From: Chitinophagaceae bacterium | GTDB lineage: Bacteria; Bacteroidota; Bacteroidia; Chitinophagales; Chitinophagaceae | Direction of reading: 5' to 3' | Length of the DNA: 64,000 nucleotides | NCBI GenBank assembly: GCA_014879565.1 | Contig: JACSRW010000032.1 | Span: 248,001 to 312,000, forward strand | Made by a program: the position numbers and the translations under genes | Shown: positions 53,042 to 60,011 of the stretch, piece after piece | Layout: each line of letters opens with the position of its first letter | Position numbering within the stretch: position 1 is the first letter of the stretch | The notes under the pieces: model-generated | What the model was told of the DNA's origin: nothing | What the model saw: the letters and a program-made list of their open reading frames with translations, nothing else | The model's database searches: none

Positions 53042-54148
53042 ATGAAACAGTTTATATCATTTGTCAGAAAAGAATTTTATCACATTTTCCGGGATAAACG
53101 GGCAATGTTTATTCTGCTGGCTATGCCGGTGGTGCAGATCATCATTTTCGGTTTTGCCCTGACCAATGAAGTGAAGAATACGGCCATTGCCGTCTGGGAT
53201 CAGGCTGGTGACCCGGCAGCTGTTTCGCTAATCGCTGAAATGGAAGCCAGCCGGTATTTTGAAATTGATAAAGCCGTCAGTTCCCGGGAGGAACTGGACA
53301 AGGTATTCCGGCTGGGTAAAATTAAAATGGCCCTGGTGCTTCCGGCCCGGTTCGGATCTGATTTGGGACATTTCAACAAAGCCAGTGTTCAATTGATTGC
53401 AGACGCCTCGGATCCGAATGTGGCAAACACCCTGACCGGGTATGCCGCGGCGGTCATCGGTGACTATCAGGTAAGAATAACACAGGAGCGCAGGCAGCCC
53501 TATACAATCAAACCTGAAATTAAAATGCTTTATAATCCTGAACTCCGGGGGGCTTATAATTTTGTACCGGGTGTAATGGCGATGGTTCTTTTACTGGTCT
53601 GTACCATGATGACTGCAATTACCATCGTACGCGAAAGAGAAACCGGTACCATGGAAATTATGCTGGTATCACCGGCCCGGCCTTTGCGGATCATTATGGC
53701 TAAAGCTGTTCCCTATTTCTTACTTTCCGTGGTTAATATTACAAGTATACTGCTGCTGAGTGTGTATGTGCTGGATGTTCCCATAAAGGGCAGCCTGCTG
53801 TTACTGCTGGGGGAGAGTTTCCTCTTTACCCTGGTTTCACTTTCATTGGGGCTGCTTATTTCCACACGGGTTGCTTCACAACAAACGGCTCTCTTTATTT
53901 CCCTGGTTGGACTGTTGCTGCCCACTGTAATGCTGAGTGGTTTTATGTTTCCTATTGAAAATATGCCCCTGCCGTTGCGGACGGTTTCCCGGGTTGTCCC
54001 GGCCCGGTGGTATTATAATATTGTACGGGCGGTAATGATTAAAGGAGCGGGGCTGGCAACGGTTTGGAAAGAAACCTTGATTCTTACGGGAATGCTGTTA
54101 TTTTTTATGACAGTGGCAATCCGCAGTTTTAAAATACGACTGGCATGA
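53042..54148 (+). CDS. ABC-2 type permease, YbhS/YbhR-like (first)
   Basis: 368 residues. An N-terminal membrane helix (RAMFILLAMPVVQIIIFGFAL) is followed by a large extracytoplasmic domain (about 45-175: NTAIAVWDQAGDPAAVSLIAEMEASRYFEI) and five more helices in the C-terminal half, with the ABC-2 signature NFVPGVMAMVLLLVCTMMTAITIVRERETGTMEIMLVSPARPLRI. Its last four bases overlap the next permease start (ATGA), so both subunits are made together. Substrate unknown; YbhFSR relatives export drugs or cations. Confidence 0.94.
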   Translation: MKQFISFVRKEFYHIFRDKRAMFILLAMPVVQIIIFGFALTNEVKNTAIAVWDQAGDPAAVSLIAEMEASRYFEIDKAVSSREELDKVFRLGKIKMALVLPARFGSDLGHFNKASVQLIADASDPNVANTLTGYAAAVIGDYQVRITQERRQPYTIKPEIKMLYNPELRGAYNFVPGVMAMVLLLVCTMMTAITIVRERETGTMEIMLVSPARPLRIIMAKAVPYFLLSVVNITSILLLSVYVLDVPIKGSLLLLLGESFLFTLVSLSLGLLISTRVASQQTALFISLVGLLLPTVMLSGFMFPIENMPLPLRTVSRVVPARWYYNIVRAVMIKGAGLATVWKETLILTGMLLFFMTVAIRSFKIRLA

Positions 54149-55263
54149 GAACCTTGCTTTTTTTACTGCAAAAAGAATTCCGGCAGATTTTCCGCGATCC
54201 ATCCATCCTGCGCTTAATTTTTATTATGCCGGTGATCCAGTTGGTCATGCTGCCTTTTGCCGCTGATTATGAAATAAAAAACATACAGCTGGCAGTTACG
54301 GATAATGATCATTCTGCCTACTCCCGCCTGCTTGTTTCAAAAATTACTGCTTCCGGTTATTTTAAACTTTCTGCCCTGCCGGGTACAGAAAAACAGGCGT
54401 TGAAGGTGATTGAAAAAGATCAGGCCGACATGGTTCTTTTTATACCGGCAGGTTTTGAAAAGAACCTGGTGAAGGAGGGAGAAGCTCCGCTGATGATCAG
54501 TACCAATGCCATTAATGGGGTGAAGGGAGGGCTGGGCAATTCCTATTTACAGCAGATTATCCGGGAGTTCAACCAGGATATCCGGGCAGAATGGATACAG
54601 CTACCCCGTTTTAACCCGGAAGTACAACTGGAAACCACCGTTTCCAATTGGTACAACCCCCATATGAATTATAAGCTATTTATGGTACCGGGTATCCTGG
54701 TACTGCTGCTTACCATGGTCGGGGCCAATCTGACGGCCATAAATATTGTGCGGGAAAAGGAGATCGGCACCATTGAGCAGATCAATGTTACTCCGGTCCG
54801 TAAAGTACATTTTATTCTGGGCAAACTTATCCCTTTCTGGATTCTTGGAATCCTGGTTTTCACACTTGGTTTATTGATTGCCAGAGTTTTATATGGCATA
54901 ACGCCGGTAGGTAGTCCGCTTACAATCTATGTTTTTGCTGCGGTGTATTTGCTCGCTGTTCTTGGTTTGGGGCTGCTGATTTCCACCTATGCACATACCC
55001 AGCAGCAGGCTATGCTGATTTCTTTTTTCCTGATGATGATTTTCATATTAATGGGAGGATTGTACACATCCATTGACAGTATGCCGGAGTGGGCGAAAAT
55101 GATTACCCGGTTCAACCCGGTCACCTATTTTATTGAAGTCATCCGGATGGTTGTGCTCAAGGGCAGCGGATTAGCCGAAATCAGGGGTCATTTAGTAGTC
55201 ATTTCCATTTTCGCATTGATTCTCAATGCCTGGGCTGTTCTCAATTATCATAAACGCTCCTGA
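54145..55263 (+). CDS. ABC-2 type permease, YbhS/YbhR-like (second)
   Basis: 372 residues with the same plan as its neighbour: N-terminal helix (RLIFIMPVIQLVMLPFAADY), a periplasmic domain (about 45-175), then helices with FMVPGILVLLLTMVGANLTAINIVREKEIGTIEQINVTPVRKVHFILGK. The two permeases are clearly paralogous but differ throughout, as expected for a heterodimer. It closes the exporter operon; no strong terminator was seen in the 62 bases before the next gene. Confidence 0.94.
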   Translation: MRTLLFLLQKEFRQIFRDPSILRLIFIMPVIQLVMLPFAADYEIKNIQLAVTDNDHSAYSRLLVSKITASGYFKLSALPGTEKQALKVIEKDQADMVLFIPAGFEKNLVKEGEAPLMISTNAINGVKGGLGNSYLQQIIREFNQDIRAEWIQLPRFNPEVQLETTVSNWYNPHMNYKLFMVPGILVLLLTMVGANLTAINIVREKEIGTIEQINVTPVRKVHFILGKLIPFWILGILVFTLGLLIARVLYGITPVGSPLTIYVFAAVYLLAVLGLGLLISTYAHTQQQAMLISFFLMMIFILMGGLYTSIDSMPEWAKMITRFNPVTYFIEVIRMVVLKGSGLAEIRGHLVVISIFALILNAWAVLNYHKRS

Positions 55264-55325
55264 GGAAAATCCTTTCCGTTCCCCGATAGTTTTTTTTAAA
55301 TTCGGATAACCAAAAAATACCCGCC

Positions 55326-55724
55326 ATGTTAAAAGTCAGCAAACTAAAAGAAGGTGATATCATCACTGTGGATGATGACGGAATCATGAGAGAGGGAACG
55401 GTGGTGAAAGTCAGCCGGGAAGAACATCAGGCACTGGTTGACAACGGAATCCAGGAATTCTGGTACAGCCAGGAAGATATGCACGGTGTGCCGCTGGATG
55501 AGAACCGTTTATCCGAACTGGGATTTACAGCAGAAGAAATGGAAGGTGGAGCGGTAAAGTATAAAAAGGATTCCTTCCGGGTGGTATTGCCGAAAAAAGG
55601 GGATTTTTCCCGGGTGGAGATGTGGTGGCGGGAAGATCGTCGTCATTTTGACTTCCCTCTTACGGTTCACGAGTTCCAGAACCTCTATCTGGATATGACG
55701 AAAGTGTACCTGGACAAGCCCTGA
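55326..55724 (+). CDS. Hypothetical protein, 132 aa
   Basis: A soluble acidic protein. The start SKLKEGDIITVDDDGIMREGTVVKVSREEHQALV looks like an SH3-like small barrel; the middle MHGVPLDENRLSELGFTAEEM and the end VVLPKKGDFSRVEMWWREDRRHFDFPLTVHEFQNLYLDM carry conserved-looking Trp and Arg residues. I know similar conserved proteins in Bacteroidota but no function. It stands alone between the exporter and the ribosomal operon, closed by the terminator at 55766. Confidence 0.78.
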   Translation: MLKVSKLKEGDIITVDDDGIMREGTVVKVSREEHQALVDNGIQEFWYSQEDMHGVPLDENRLSELGFTAEEMEGGAVKYKKDSFRVVLPKKGDFSRVEMWWREDRRHFDFPLTVHEFQNLYLDMTKVYLDKP

Positions 55725-55765
55725 GTATTATTTGTTGATCAGGATCAACATTTCTTTTTCCCCAT

Positions 55766-55792
55766 AACCCCGAAAAAAAGCCGGGGTTTTTT
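55766..55792 (+). terminator. Terminator upstream of infA
   Basis: AACCCCG (55766-55772) pairs with CGGGGTT (55782-55788), followed by TTTT. It isolates the ribosomal operon from upstream transcription. Confidence 0.75.
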
Positions 55793-55813
55793 CGTTTTTA
55801 GCATTGATAGACC

Positions 55814-55821
55814 TATCTTTG
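55814..55821 (+). promoter_or_regulatory. -7 promoter element TATCTTTG for the infA-rplQ operon
   Basis: Exact TAnnTTTG, 16 bases before the infA ATG and just after a terminator. It marks a separate transcription start for this ribosomal operon. Confidence 0.68.
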
Positions 55822-55837
55822 CAGCCCTAAAATTCAT

Positions 55838-56056
55838 ATGTCTAAACAACCGCTGATCAAACAAGATGGTATTATCCTGGAGGCCCTGTCGAACGCTATG
55901 TTCCGGGTCAAGCTGGAAAATGGCCACGAAATCCTGGCTACCATCTCCGGAAAAATGAGGATGCACTACATCCGGATTTTACCGGGCGACAAAGTAGGGG
56001 TGGAACTTTCTCCCTATGATCTGAGCCGGGGACGTATCAATTTCAGGTATAAATAA
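55838..56056 (+). CDS. infA: Translation initiation factor IF-1
   Basis: 72 residues, the standard length. One OB-fold: [66 protein letters not shown]-1 binds the A site of the 30S subunit during initiation. First gene of the infA-rpmJ-rpsM-rpsK-rpsD-rpoA-rplQ cluster; secY and map, its usual upstream neighbours in the spc region, are absent here. Confidence 0.98.
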   Translation: MSKQPLIKQDGIILEALSNAMFRVKLENGHEILATISGKMRMHYIRILPGDKVGVELSPYDLSRGRINFRYK

Positions 56057-56062
56057 GGCCCT

Positions 56063-56146
56063 TAGCTGTCAGCTACAGGCTGTGGCTTATAAATAAAACA
56101 GAAACGTTGACGCTAAAGGCCGAAAGCCGATAGCCAAAAGCTAAAA
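56063..56146. repeat. Facing heptamer arrays (AGCTNNN / GCYNAAA) in the infA-rpmJ spacer
   Basis: Right array: five exact 7-nt steps GCTAAAG, GCCGAAA, GCCGATA, GCCAAAA, GCTAAAA (56112-56146). Left array: AGCTGTC, AGCTACA, GGCTGTG, GCTTATA (56064-56091), the same core in the opposite orientation. The RNA could fold one array onto the other. Confidence 0.85.
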
Positions 56147-56149
56147 AAA

Positions 56150-56266
56150 ATGAAAGTAAGAGCATCTATCAAAAAACGCAGTGCCGACTGCAAGATTGTT
56201 CGCCGCAAAGGCAAGCTGTATGTGATCAACAAAAAGAATCCGCGCTTCAAGCAGCGTCAGGGTTAA
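56150..56266 (+). CDS. rpmJ: 50S ribosomal protein L36, zinc-free type
   Basis: 38 residues ([19 protein letters not shown] ... NPRFKQRQG), too short to appear in most ORF lists. Three of the four usual zinc ligands are replaced: position 11 Ser, position 27 Asn and position 32 Phe; only Cys14 remains. This is the zinc-independent form of L36. It sits between infA and rpsM as in most bacteria. The start is preceded by the heptamer array whose last unit runs up to it. Confidence 0.97.
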   Translation: MKVRASIKKRSADCKIVRRKGKLYVINKKNPRFKQRQG

Positions 56267-56308
56267 GTCGGTCCGAAGCCGGAATCTTTAGTCGGGAGTC
56301 CGGGTCTT
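56267..56308. repeat. Degenerate heptamer array in the rpmJ-rpsM spacer
   Basis: GTCGGTC, CGAAGCC, GGAATCT, TTAGTCG, GGAGTCC, GGGTCTT read at a 7-nt step with a GTC/GTCC theme. It is weaker than the neighbouring arrays. Confidence 0.45.
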
Positions 56309-56347
56309 CCAATAAACAATTTAAAAAAAGAAAAACAAACATAGACT

Positions 56348-56728
56348 ATGGCACGTATTGCCGGTGTGGATTTACCCAAAAACAAAAGAGGCGAGATTGG
56401 TCTTACCTATATATATGGTATCGGCCCCTCCACCGCCAAGTATATCCTGGACAAGAACAGTATTGACCGTAATAAGAAGGTGCATGAGTGGAACGATGAG
56501 GAACTCAACCTGATCCGGAACACGATCACAGAAGAAATGAAAGTGGAAGGTCAGCTGCGTTCCGAAGTGCAGATGAGCATCAAGCGTCTGCTGGATATTG
56601 CCTGCTACCGGGGACTCCGTCACCGTAAAGGTCTGCCTGTACGCGGTCAGCGTACCAAAACTAACAGCCGTACCCGTAAAGGCAAGCGTAAAACAGTTGC
56701 CGGTAAGAAGAAGGCTCCGAAGAAATAA
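56348..56728 (+). CDS. rpsM: 30S ribosomal protein S13
   Basis: 126 residues. The start [26 protein letters not shown] and the block [35 protein letters not shown] are diagnostic. S13 sits in the head of the 30S subunit and contacts S19 and the 50S subunit. A 182-base spacer with inverted repeats separates it from rpsK, unusually long for this operon. Confidence 0.98.
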   Translation: MARIAGVDLPKNKRGEIGLTYIYGIGPSTAKYILDKNSIDRNKKVHEWNDEELNLIRNTITEEMKVEGQLRSEVQMSIKRLLDIACYRGLRHRKGLPVRGQRTKTNSRTRKGKRKTVAGKKKAPKK

Positions 56729-56805
56729 CAGCAACGGACTGAGCAGAACGGTTTCCGGGCCCCTGGCTGGTTACCCGCAACGCGCAGTCCGGTACTTTTA
56801 TAAAG

Positions 56806-56882
56806 ACTTACAAACCCTGAATCAATACCGGATCGCTTCGTAAGTCAGCAGGAGGGTTGATTCAATTCCGCCGGTGCGGAAT
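56806..56882. repeat. Interleaved inverted repeats and a hairpin in the rpsM-rpsK spacer
   Basis: GACTTAC (56806-56812) has its exact complement GTAAGTC (56840-56846), and GAATCAA (56820-56826) has TTGATTC (56857-56863), in A-B...A'-B' order, so they cannot nest in one hairpin. A local hairpin ATTCCGC (56865-56871), loop CGGT, GCGGAAT (56876-56882) follows, ending before an AATTTT tail, a possible attenuator. Confidence 0.6.
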
Positions 56883-56910
56883 AATTTTAAAACAGCAGAT
56901 TACCTCAAAA

Positions 56911-57318
56911 ATGGCAAAAGCACAACAACAGCCCAGCGCCAAAGCTGCGGCCAAAAAAAGAGTGGTAAAAGTGGACGCTTACGGCGATGCCCACATTTCC
57001 GCAACATTCAACAACATCATTATCAGCCTGACCAATAAAACCGGTCAGGTAATTTCCTGGAGCAGCGCCGGTAAAATGGGCTTCCGCGGTTCCAAGAAAA
57101 ACACACCCTATGCCGCCCAGATGGCTGCCAACGATGCCGCTAAAGTGGCTTTTGATGCCGGTCTGAAGCGCGTGGATGTGTATGTGAAAGGTCCCGGTTC
57201 AGGTCGCGAGAGCGCTATCCGCTCCCTCAGCCAGTCCGGTATTGAAATCGTAATGATCAAGGACGTAACACCGCTGCCGCACAACGGCTGCCGTCCTCCC
57301 AAGAAGAGAAGAGTATAA
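56911..57318 (+). CDS. rpsK: 30S ribosomal protein S11
   Basis: 135 residues from ATG 56911 ([21 protein letters not shown]); an upstream frame start in the spacer is rejected. Core motifs: [46 protein letters not shown] and [19 protein letters not shown] at the end. S11 shapes the platform of the 30S subunit next to the mRNA path. Confidence 0.98.
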   Translation: MAKAQQQPSAKAAAKKRVVKVDAYGDAHISATFNNIIISLTNKTGQVISWSSAGKMGFRGSKKNTPYAAQMAANDAAKVAFDAGLKRVDVYVKGPGSGRESAIRSLSQSGIEIVMIKDVTPLPHNGCRPPKKRRV

Positions 57319-57319
57319 T

Positions 57320-57396
57320 GAAGTACGAAATACGAAGTACGAAGTACGCATCCCAACGGAGCCTCTTTCGTACTCCGTACTTCTTACCTCGTACTT
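57320..57396. repeat. Facing GAAGTAC / TCGTACT heptamer arrays in the rpsK-rpsD spacer
   Basis: Left: GAAGTAC, GAAATAC, GAAGTAC, GAAGTAC (57320-57347). Right: TCGTACT, CCGTACT, TCTTACC, TCGTACT (57368-57395), the reverse complement word. Separated by 20 bases; together they can form a hairpin of about 28 bp in the operon mRNA. Confidence 0.88.
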
Positions 57397-57510
57397 AAAT
57401 ATTTTGAGCCAGACTGGTTTCATTTTTTAAAAGGGCATCCGATTGATTTTTTAAAGCTTTTTACTGATCGTGATGCCGGTTTCTAAAAAAGCTTAAATGA
57501 AAGTAAGACT

Positions 57511-58116
57511 ATGGCAAGGTACAATGGTCCCAAGACCAAAATTTCCCGCATTTTTGGAGAGCCTATCTTAGGCAATGGTAAATGGTTGGGTAAAAACAGT
57601 AATCCTCCCGGCCAGCATGGTGAAAAACGCAAGCGTAAAACCTTAGGGGAATATGCGCTGCAGCTCCGCGAAAAACAAAAAGCCAAGTACACCTATGGGG
57701 TACTGGAAAAGCAATTCCGTAAAACATTTGAGGAAGCCGCCCGCCGTAAGGGGGTAACCGGTGAAAACCTCATCAAGTTACTGGAAGCCCGCCTGGACAA
57801 TACCGTGTTCCGGATGGGTATCGCCCCGAGCCGCCCTGCTGCCCGCCAGCTCGTAAGCCACAAGCACATTGAAGTAAACGGTGAAGTGGTGAATGTGCCT
57901 TCCTTCCAGCTTAAACCCGGTGACGTGGTTACCGTGAAAGACGGCAGTAAGGAGCGTACTTCCATCACCAGCGCGGTTCGTCCCAAGAACCCCAAGTTCA
58001 GCTGGGTAGATTTCAATGAAACCGAGTTTAAAGGAACTTTCATTACGTATCCCGAAAGGGAAAGTGTTCCGGAGAACATCAAGGAACAACTGATCGTCGA
58101 ATTGTACAGCAAGTAA
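57511..58116 (+). CDS. rpsD: 30S ribosomal protein S4
   Basis: 201 residues. Start [19 protein letters not shown]; the S4/Hsp40-like RNA-binding block is [61 protein letters not shown]. No zinc-binding Cys at the N-terminus, so the zinc-free type. S4 starts 16S rRNA folding and in E. coli represses its own operon. The 133-base spacer to rpoA holds two hairpins. Confidence 0.98.
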   Translation: MARYNGPKTKISRIFGEPILGNGKWLGKNSNPPGQHGEKRKRKTLGEYALQLREKQKAKYTYGVLEKQFRKTFEEAARRKGVTGENLIKLLEARLDNTVFRMGIAPSRPAARQLVSHKHIEVNGEVVNVPSFQLKPGDVVTVKDGSKERTSITSAVRPKNPKFSWVDFNETEFKGTFITYPERESVPENIKEQLIVELYSK

Positions 58117-58119
58117 TTT

Positions 58120-58206
58120 ATTTGCGGATGGTTTATCCATCCGCAAATTCACTTTAAAGGCCGCAGGCTTTTAAAGTGGCTGACAAACCGGCAACCCGCA
58201 ACCGCC
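58120..58206. other. Two strong hairpins and a short array in the rpsD-rpoA spacer
   Basis: Hairpin 1: 12-bp exact stem 58120-58131 / 58137-58148, loop TTTAT. Hairpin 2: CACTTTAAA (58150-58158) / TTTAAAGTG (58170-58178). Then heptamers AACCGGC, AACCCGC, AACCGCC (58186-58206). No T-run follows, so processing or attenuation is more likely than full termination; rpoA lies downstream. Confidence 0.7.
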
Positions 58207-58249
58207 TGTATAAACCGGCGGCTAACCATTTAAAATTAAAGCGTAAAAT

Positions 58250-59251
58250 ATGGCTATCCTTAATTTCCAGAAACCTGACAAGATTATACTGCAGAAGGCT
58301 ACGGATTTCGAAGCACAATTTGAGTTTCGTCCCCTCGAGCCCGGCTATGGTGTTACCATTGGTAATGCACTGCGCCGCGTACTGCTGAGTTCACTCGAAG
58401 GCTATGCAATCATCGGCGTGAAAATCGAAGGGGTGGAGCACGAATTTGCAACCATGAAAGGTGTCAGCGAAGACGTGGTGGAAATTTTCCTGAACCTCAA
58501 ACAGGTTCGTTTCAAAAAAATCGTTGACCACGATGTGACCAGCGAAAAGATCATCCTTTCTATAAAGAACCGGACCGAGTTCACTGCCGGTATGATCAGC
58601 GAAGGCACCCAGACATTCCAGGTGATGAACCCGGATCTGCTGATCTGCACTCTGGACTCTTCTGCACGTATGGACGTGGAACTGACTATCGGCAAAGGCC
58701 GTGGGTATGTACCCGCTGAAGAGAACAAACCCAAGGAAGCCCCGATGGGTTATATTCCCATCGATGCCATTTTCACGCCTATCAAGAATGTGAAGTACAG
58801 CGTGGAAAATACCCGTGTGGAACAGCGGACTGACTTTGAAAAACTGATCATGGAAGTTTCCACAGACGGCACCATTCATCCCGAAGAGGCGGTGAAGCAG
58901 GCGTCCCGTATCCTGATTCAGCATCTGATGATCATCACTGACGAAAACATCACTTTTGATAATAAGGAAGAGAAGAAGGAAGACCTGGTGGACGAACAGA
59001 CCCTGCAATTGCGCAAAGTGCTGAAAACACCGCTGGAAGACCTCGATCTTTCTGTAAGGGCTTTCAACTGCCTGAAAGCTGCCAAGATCAACTCCCTGAG
59101 TGAACTGGTGCAGTATGAGCAGGAAGACCTGATGAAGTTCCGCAACTTTGGTCAGAAATCACTTGCCGAAATTGAGCAGGTACTGACTGAGCGGGGGCTT
59201 CATTTCGGAATGGACCTGGTAAAACTGGGTATTGACCTCAGCGAATTCTAA
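58250..59251 (+). CDS. rpoA: DNA-directed RNA polymerase subunit alpha
   Basis: 333 residues. N-terminal domain (FEFRPLEPGYGVTIGNALRRVLLSSLEGYAIIGVKIEGVEHEFATMKGVSEDVVEI) assembles the polymerase; the C-terminal domain (about 260-333: LEDLDLSVRAFNCLKAAKINSLSELVQYEQEDLMKFRNFGQKSLAEIEQVL) contacts promoters and regulators. Both are complete. It follows the usual bacterial order rpsD-rpoA-rplQ. Confidence 0.98.
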   Translation: MAILNFQKPDKIILQKATDFEAQFEFRPLEPGYGVTIGNALRRVLLSSLEGYAIIGVKIEGVEHEFATMKGVSEDVVEIFLNLKQVRFKKIVDHDVTSEKIILSIKNRTEFTAGMISEGTQTFQVMNPDLLICTLDSSARMDVELTIGKGRGYVPAEENKPKEAPMGYIPIDAIFTPIKNVKYSVENTRVEQRTDFEKLIMEVSTDGTIHPEEAVKQASRILIQHLMIITDENITFDNKEEKKEDLVDEQTLQLRKVLKTPLEDLDLSVRAFNCLKAAKINSLSELVQYEQEDLMKFRNFGQKSLAEIEQVLTERGLHFGMDLVKLGIDLSEF

Positions 59252-59270
59252 AAATCGTACAGGTATTTTC

Positions 59271-59305
59271 GCGTAGCTCGTACTGCGTAGTTCATACTTC
59301 GTACT
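59271..59305. repeat. TCGTACT-type heptamer array in the rpoA-rplQ spacer
   Basis: GCGTAGC, TCGTACT, GCGTAGT, TCATACT, TCGTACT at an exact 7-nt step. It shares its word with the right arm in the rpsK-rpsD spacer, 1.9 kb upstream; an isolated TCGTACA lies at 59255. No clear facing array here. Confidence 0.8.
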
Positions 59306-59361
59306 TATTCATCACGTAGGCTGTAATTCCTGACACGGTACAGCCGATAAAAACAAATGTC

Positions 59362-59859
59362 ATGCGTCACGGAGACAAAGTAAACAACCTCGGCCGCACA
59401 AAAGCCCACAGGGATGCCCTGCTGAGCAACCTGGCCACCCAGCTGATCCTGCACAAGCGGATCGTTACCACTACTGCCAAGGCGAAAGCCCTGCGCGTGT
59501 ATGCTGAACCCCTGATCACCAAAGCTAAAGACAATACCACGCATCAGCGCCGGGTTGTTTTCAGCTACCTGCAGGATAAAGAAGCCGTAAAAGAACTGTT
59601 CAGTACAGTGGCTGAAAAAGTAGCAGGCCGCCCCGGCGGTTATACCCGTATTATCAAACTGGGATTCCGTCCCGGGGATAACGCGGATATGGCTATGATT
59701 GAGCTGGTTGATTTCAATGAAATCTACGGTAAGGGTAAAGGCGAAGCCAAGACAGCTGCCAAGAAAACACGCCGTGCAGGTTCTAAAAAAGCCACAGCCC
59801 CCAAGGCTGAGGAGAAACAGGAAGCCTCCGCCACGGATGCCCCGGCAACAGAAGAATAA
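59362..59859 (+). CDS. rplQ: 50S ribosomal protein L17 with extended tail
   Basis: 165 residues. [56 protein letters not shown] is the L17 core, continuing to [26 protein letters not shown]. After about 120 residues comes a low-complexity Lys/Ala/Glu tail ([27 protein letters not shown]), longer than in E. coli (127 residues) and common in Bacteroidota. Last gene of the operon; terminator at 59893-59923. Confidence 0.98.
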   Translation: MRHGDKVNNLGRTKAHRDALLSNLATQLILHKRIVTTTAKAKALRVYAEPLITKAKDNTTHQRRVVFSYLQDKEAVKELFSTVAEKVAGRPGGYTRIIKLGFRPGDNADMAMIELVDFNEIYGKGKGEAKTAAKKTRRAGSKKATAPKAEEKQEASATDAPATEE

Positions 59860-59892
59860 GCCACTGAATAAAGAAGCTAACATCTGTTTGAC

Positions 59893-59923
59893 AAATGCCT
59901 CCGGAATTCCGGGGGCATTTTTT
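59893..59923 (+). terminator. Terminator of the ribosomal operon
   Basis: AAATGCCTCCGG (59893-59904), loop AATT, CCGGGGGCATTTTTT; ten-base-pair stem with one G-U pair, then a T-run. Confidence 0.85.
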
Positions 59924-60011
59924 GTAATAAACGACCCGGGAAGGGTTAGTATCCGCGAAATGAGTTATTTTCATAAACCTGCTTGCCAGCCAAACCGATA
60001 AAAAAACCAAC

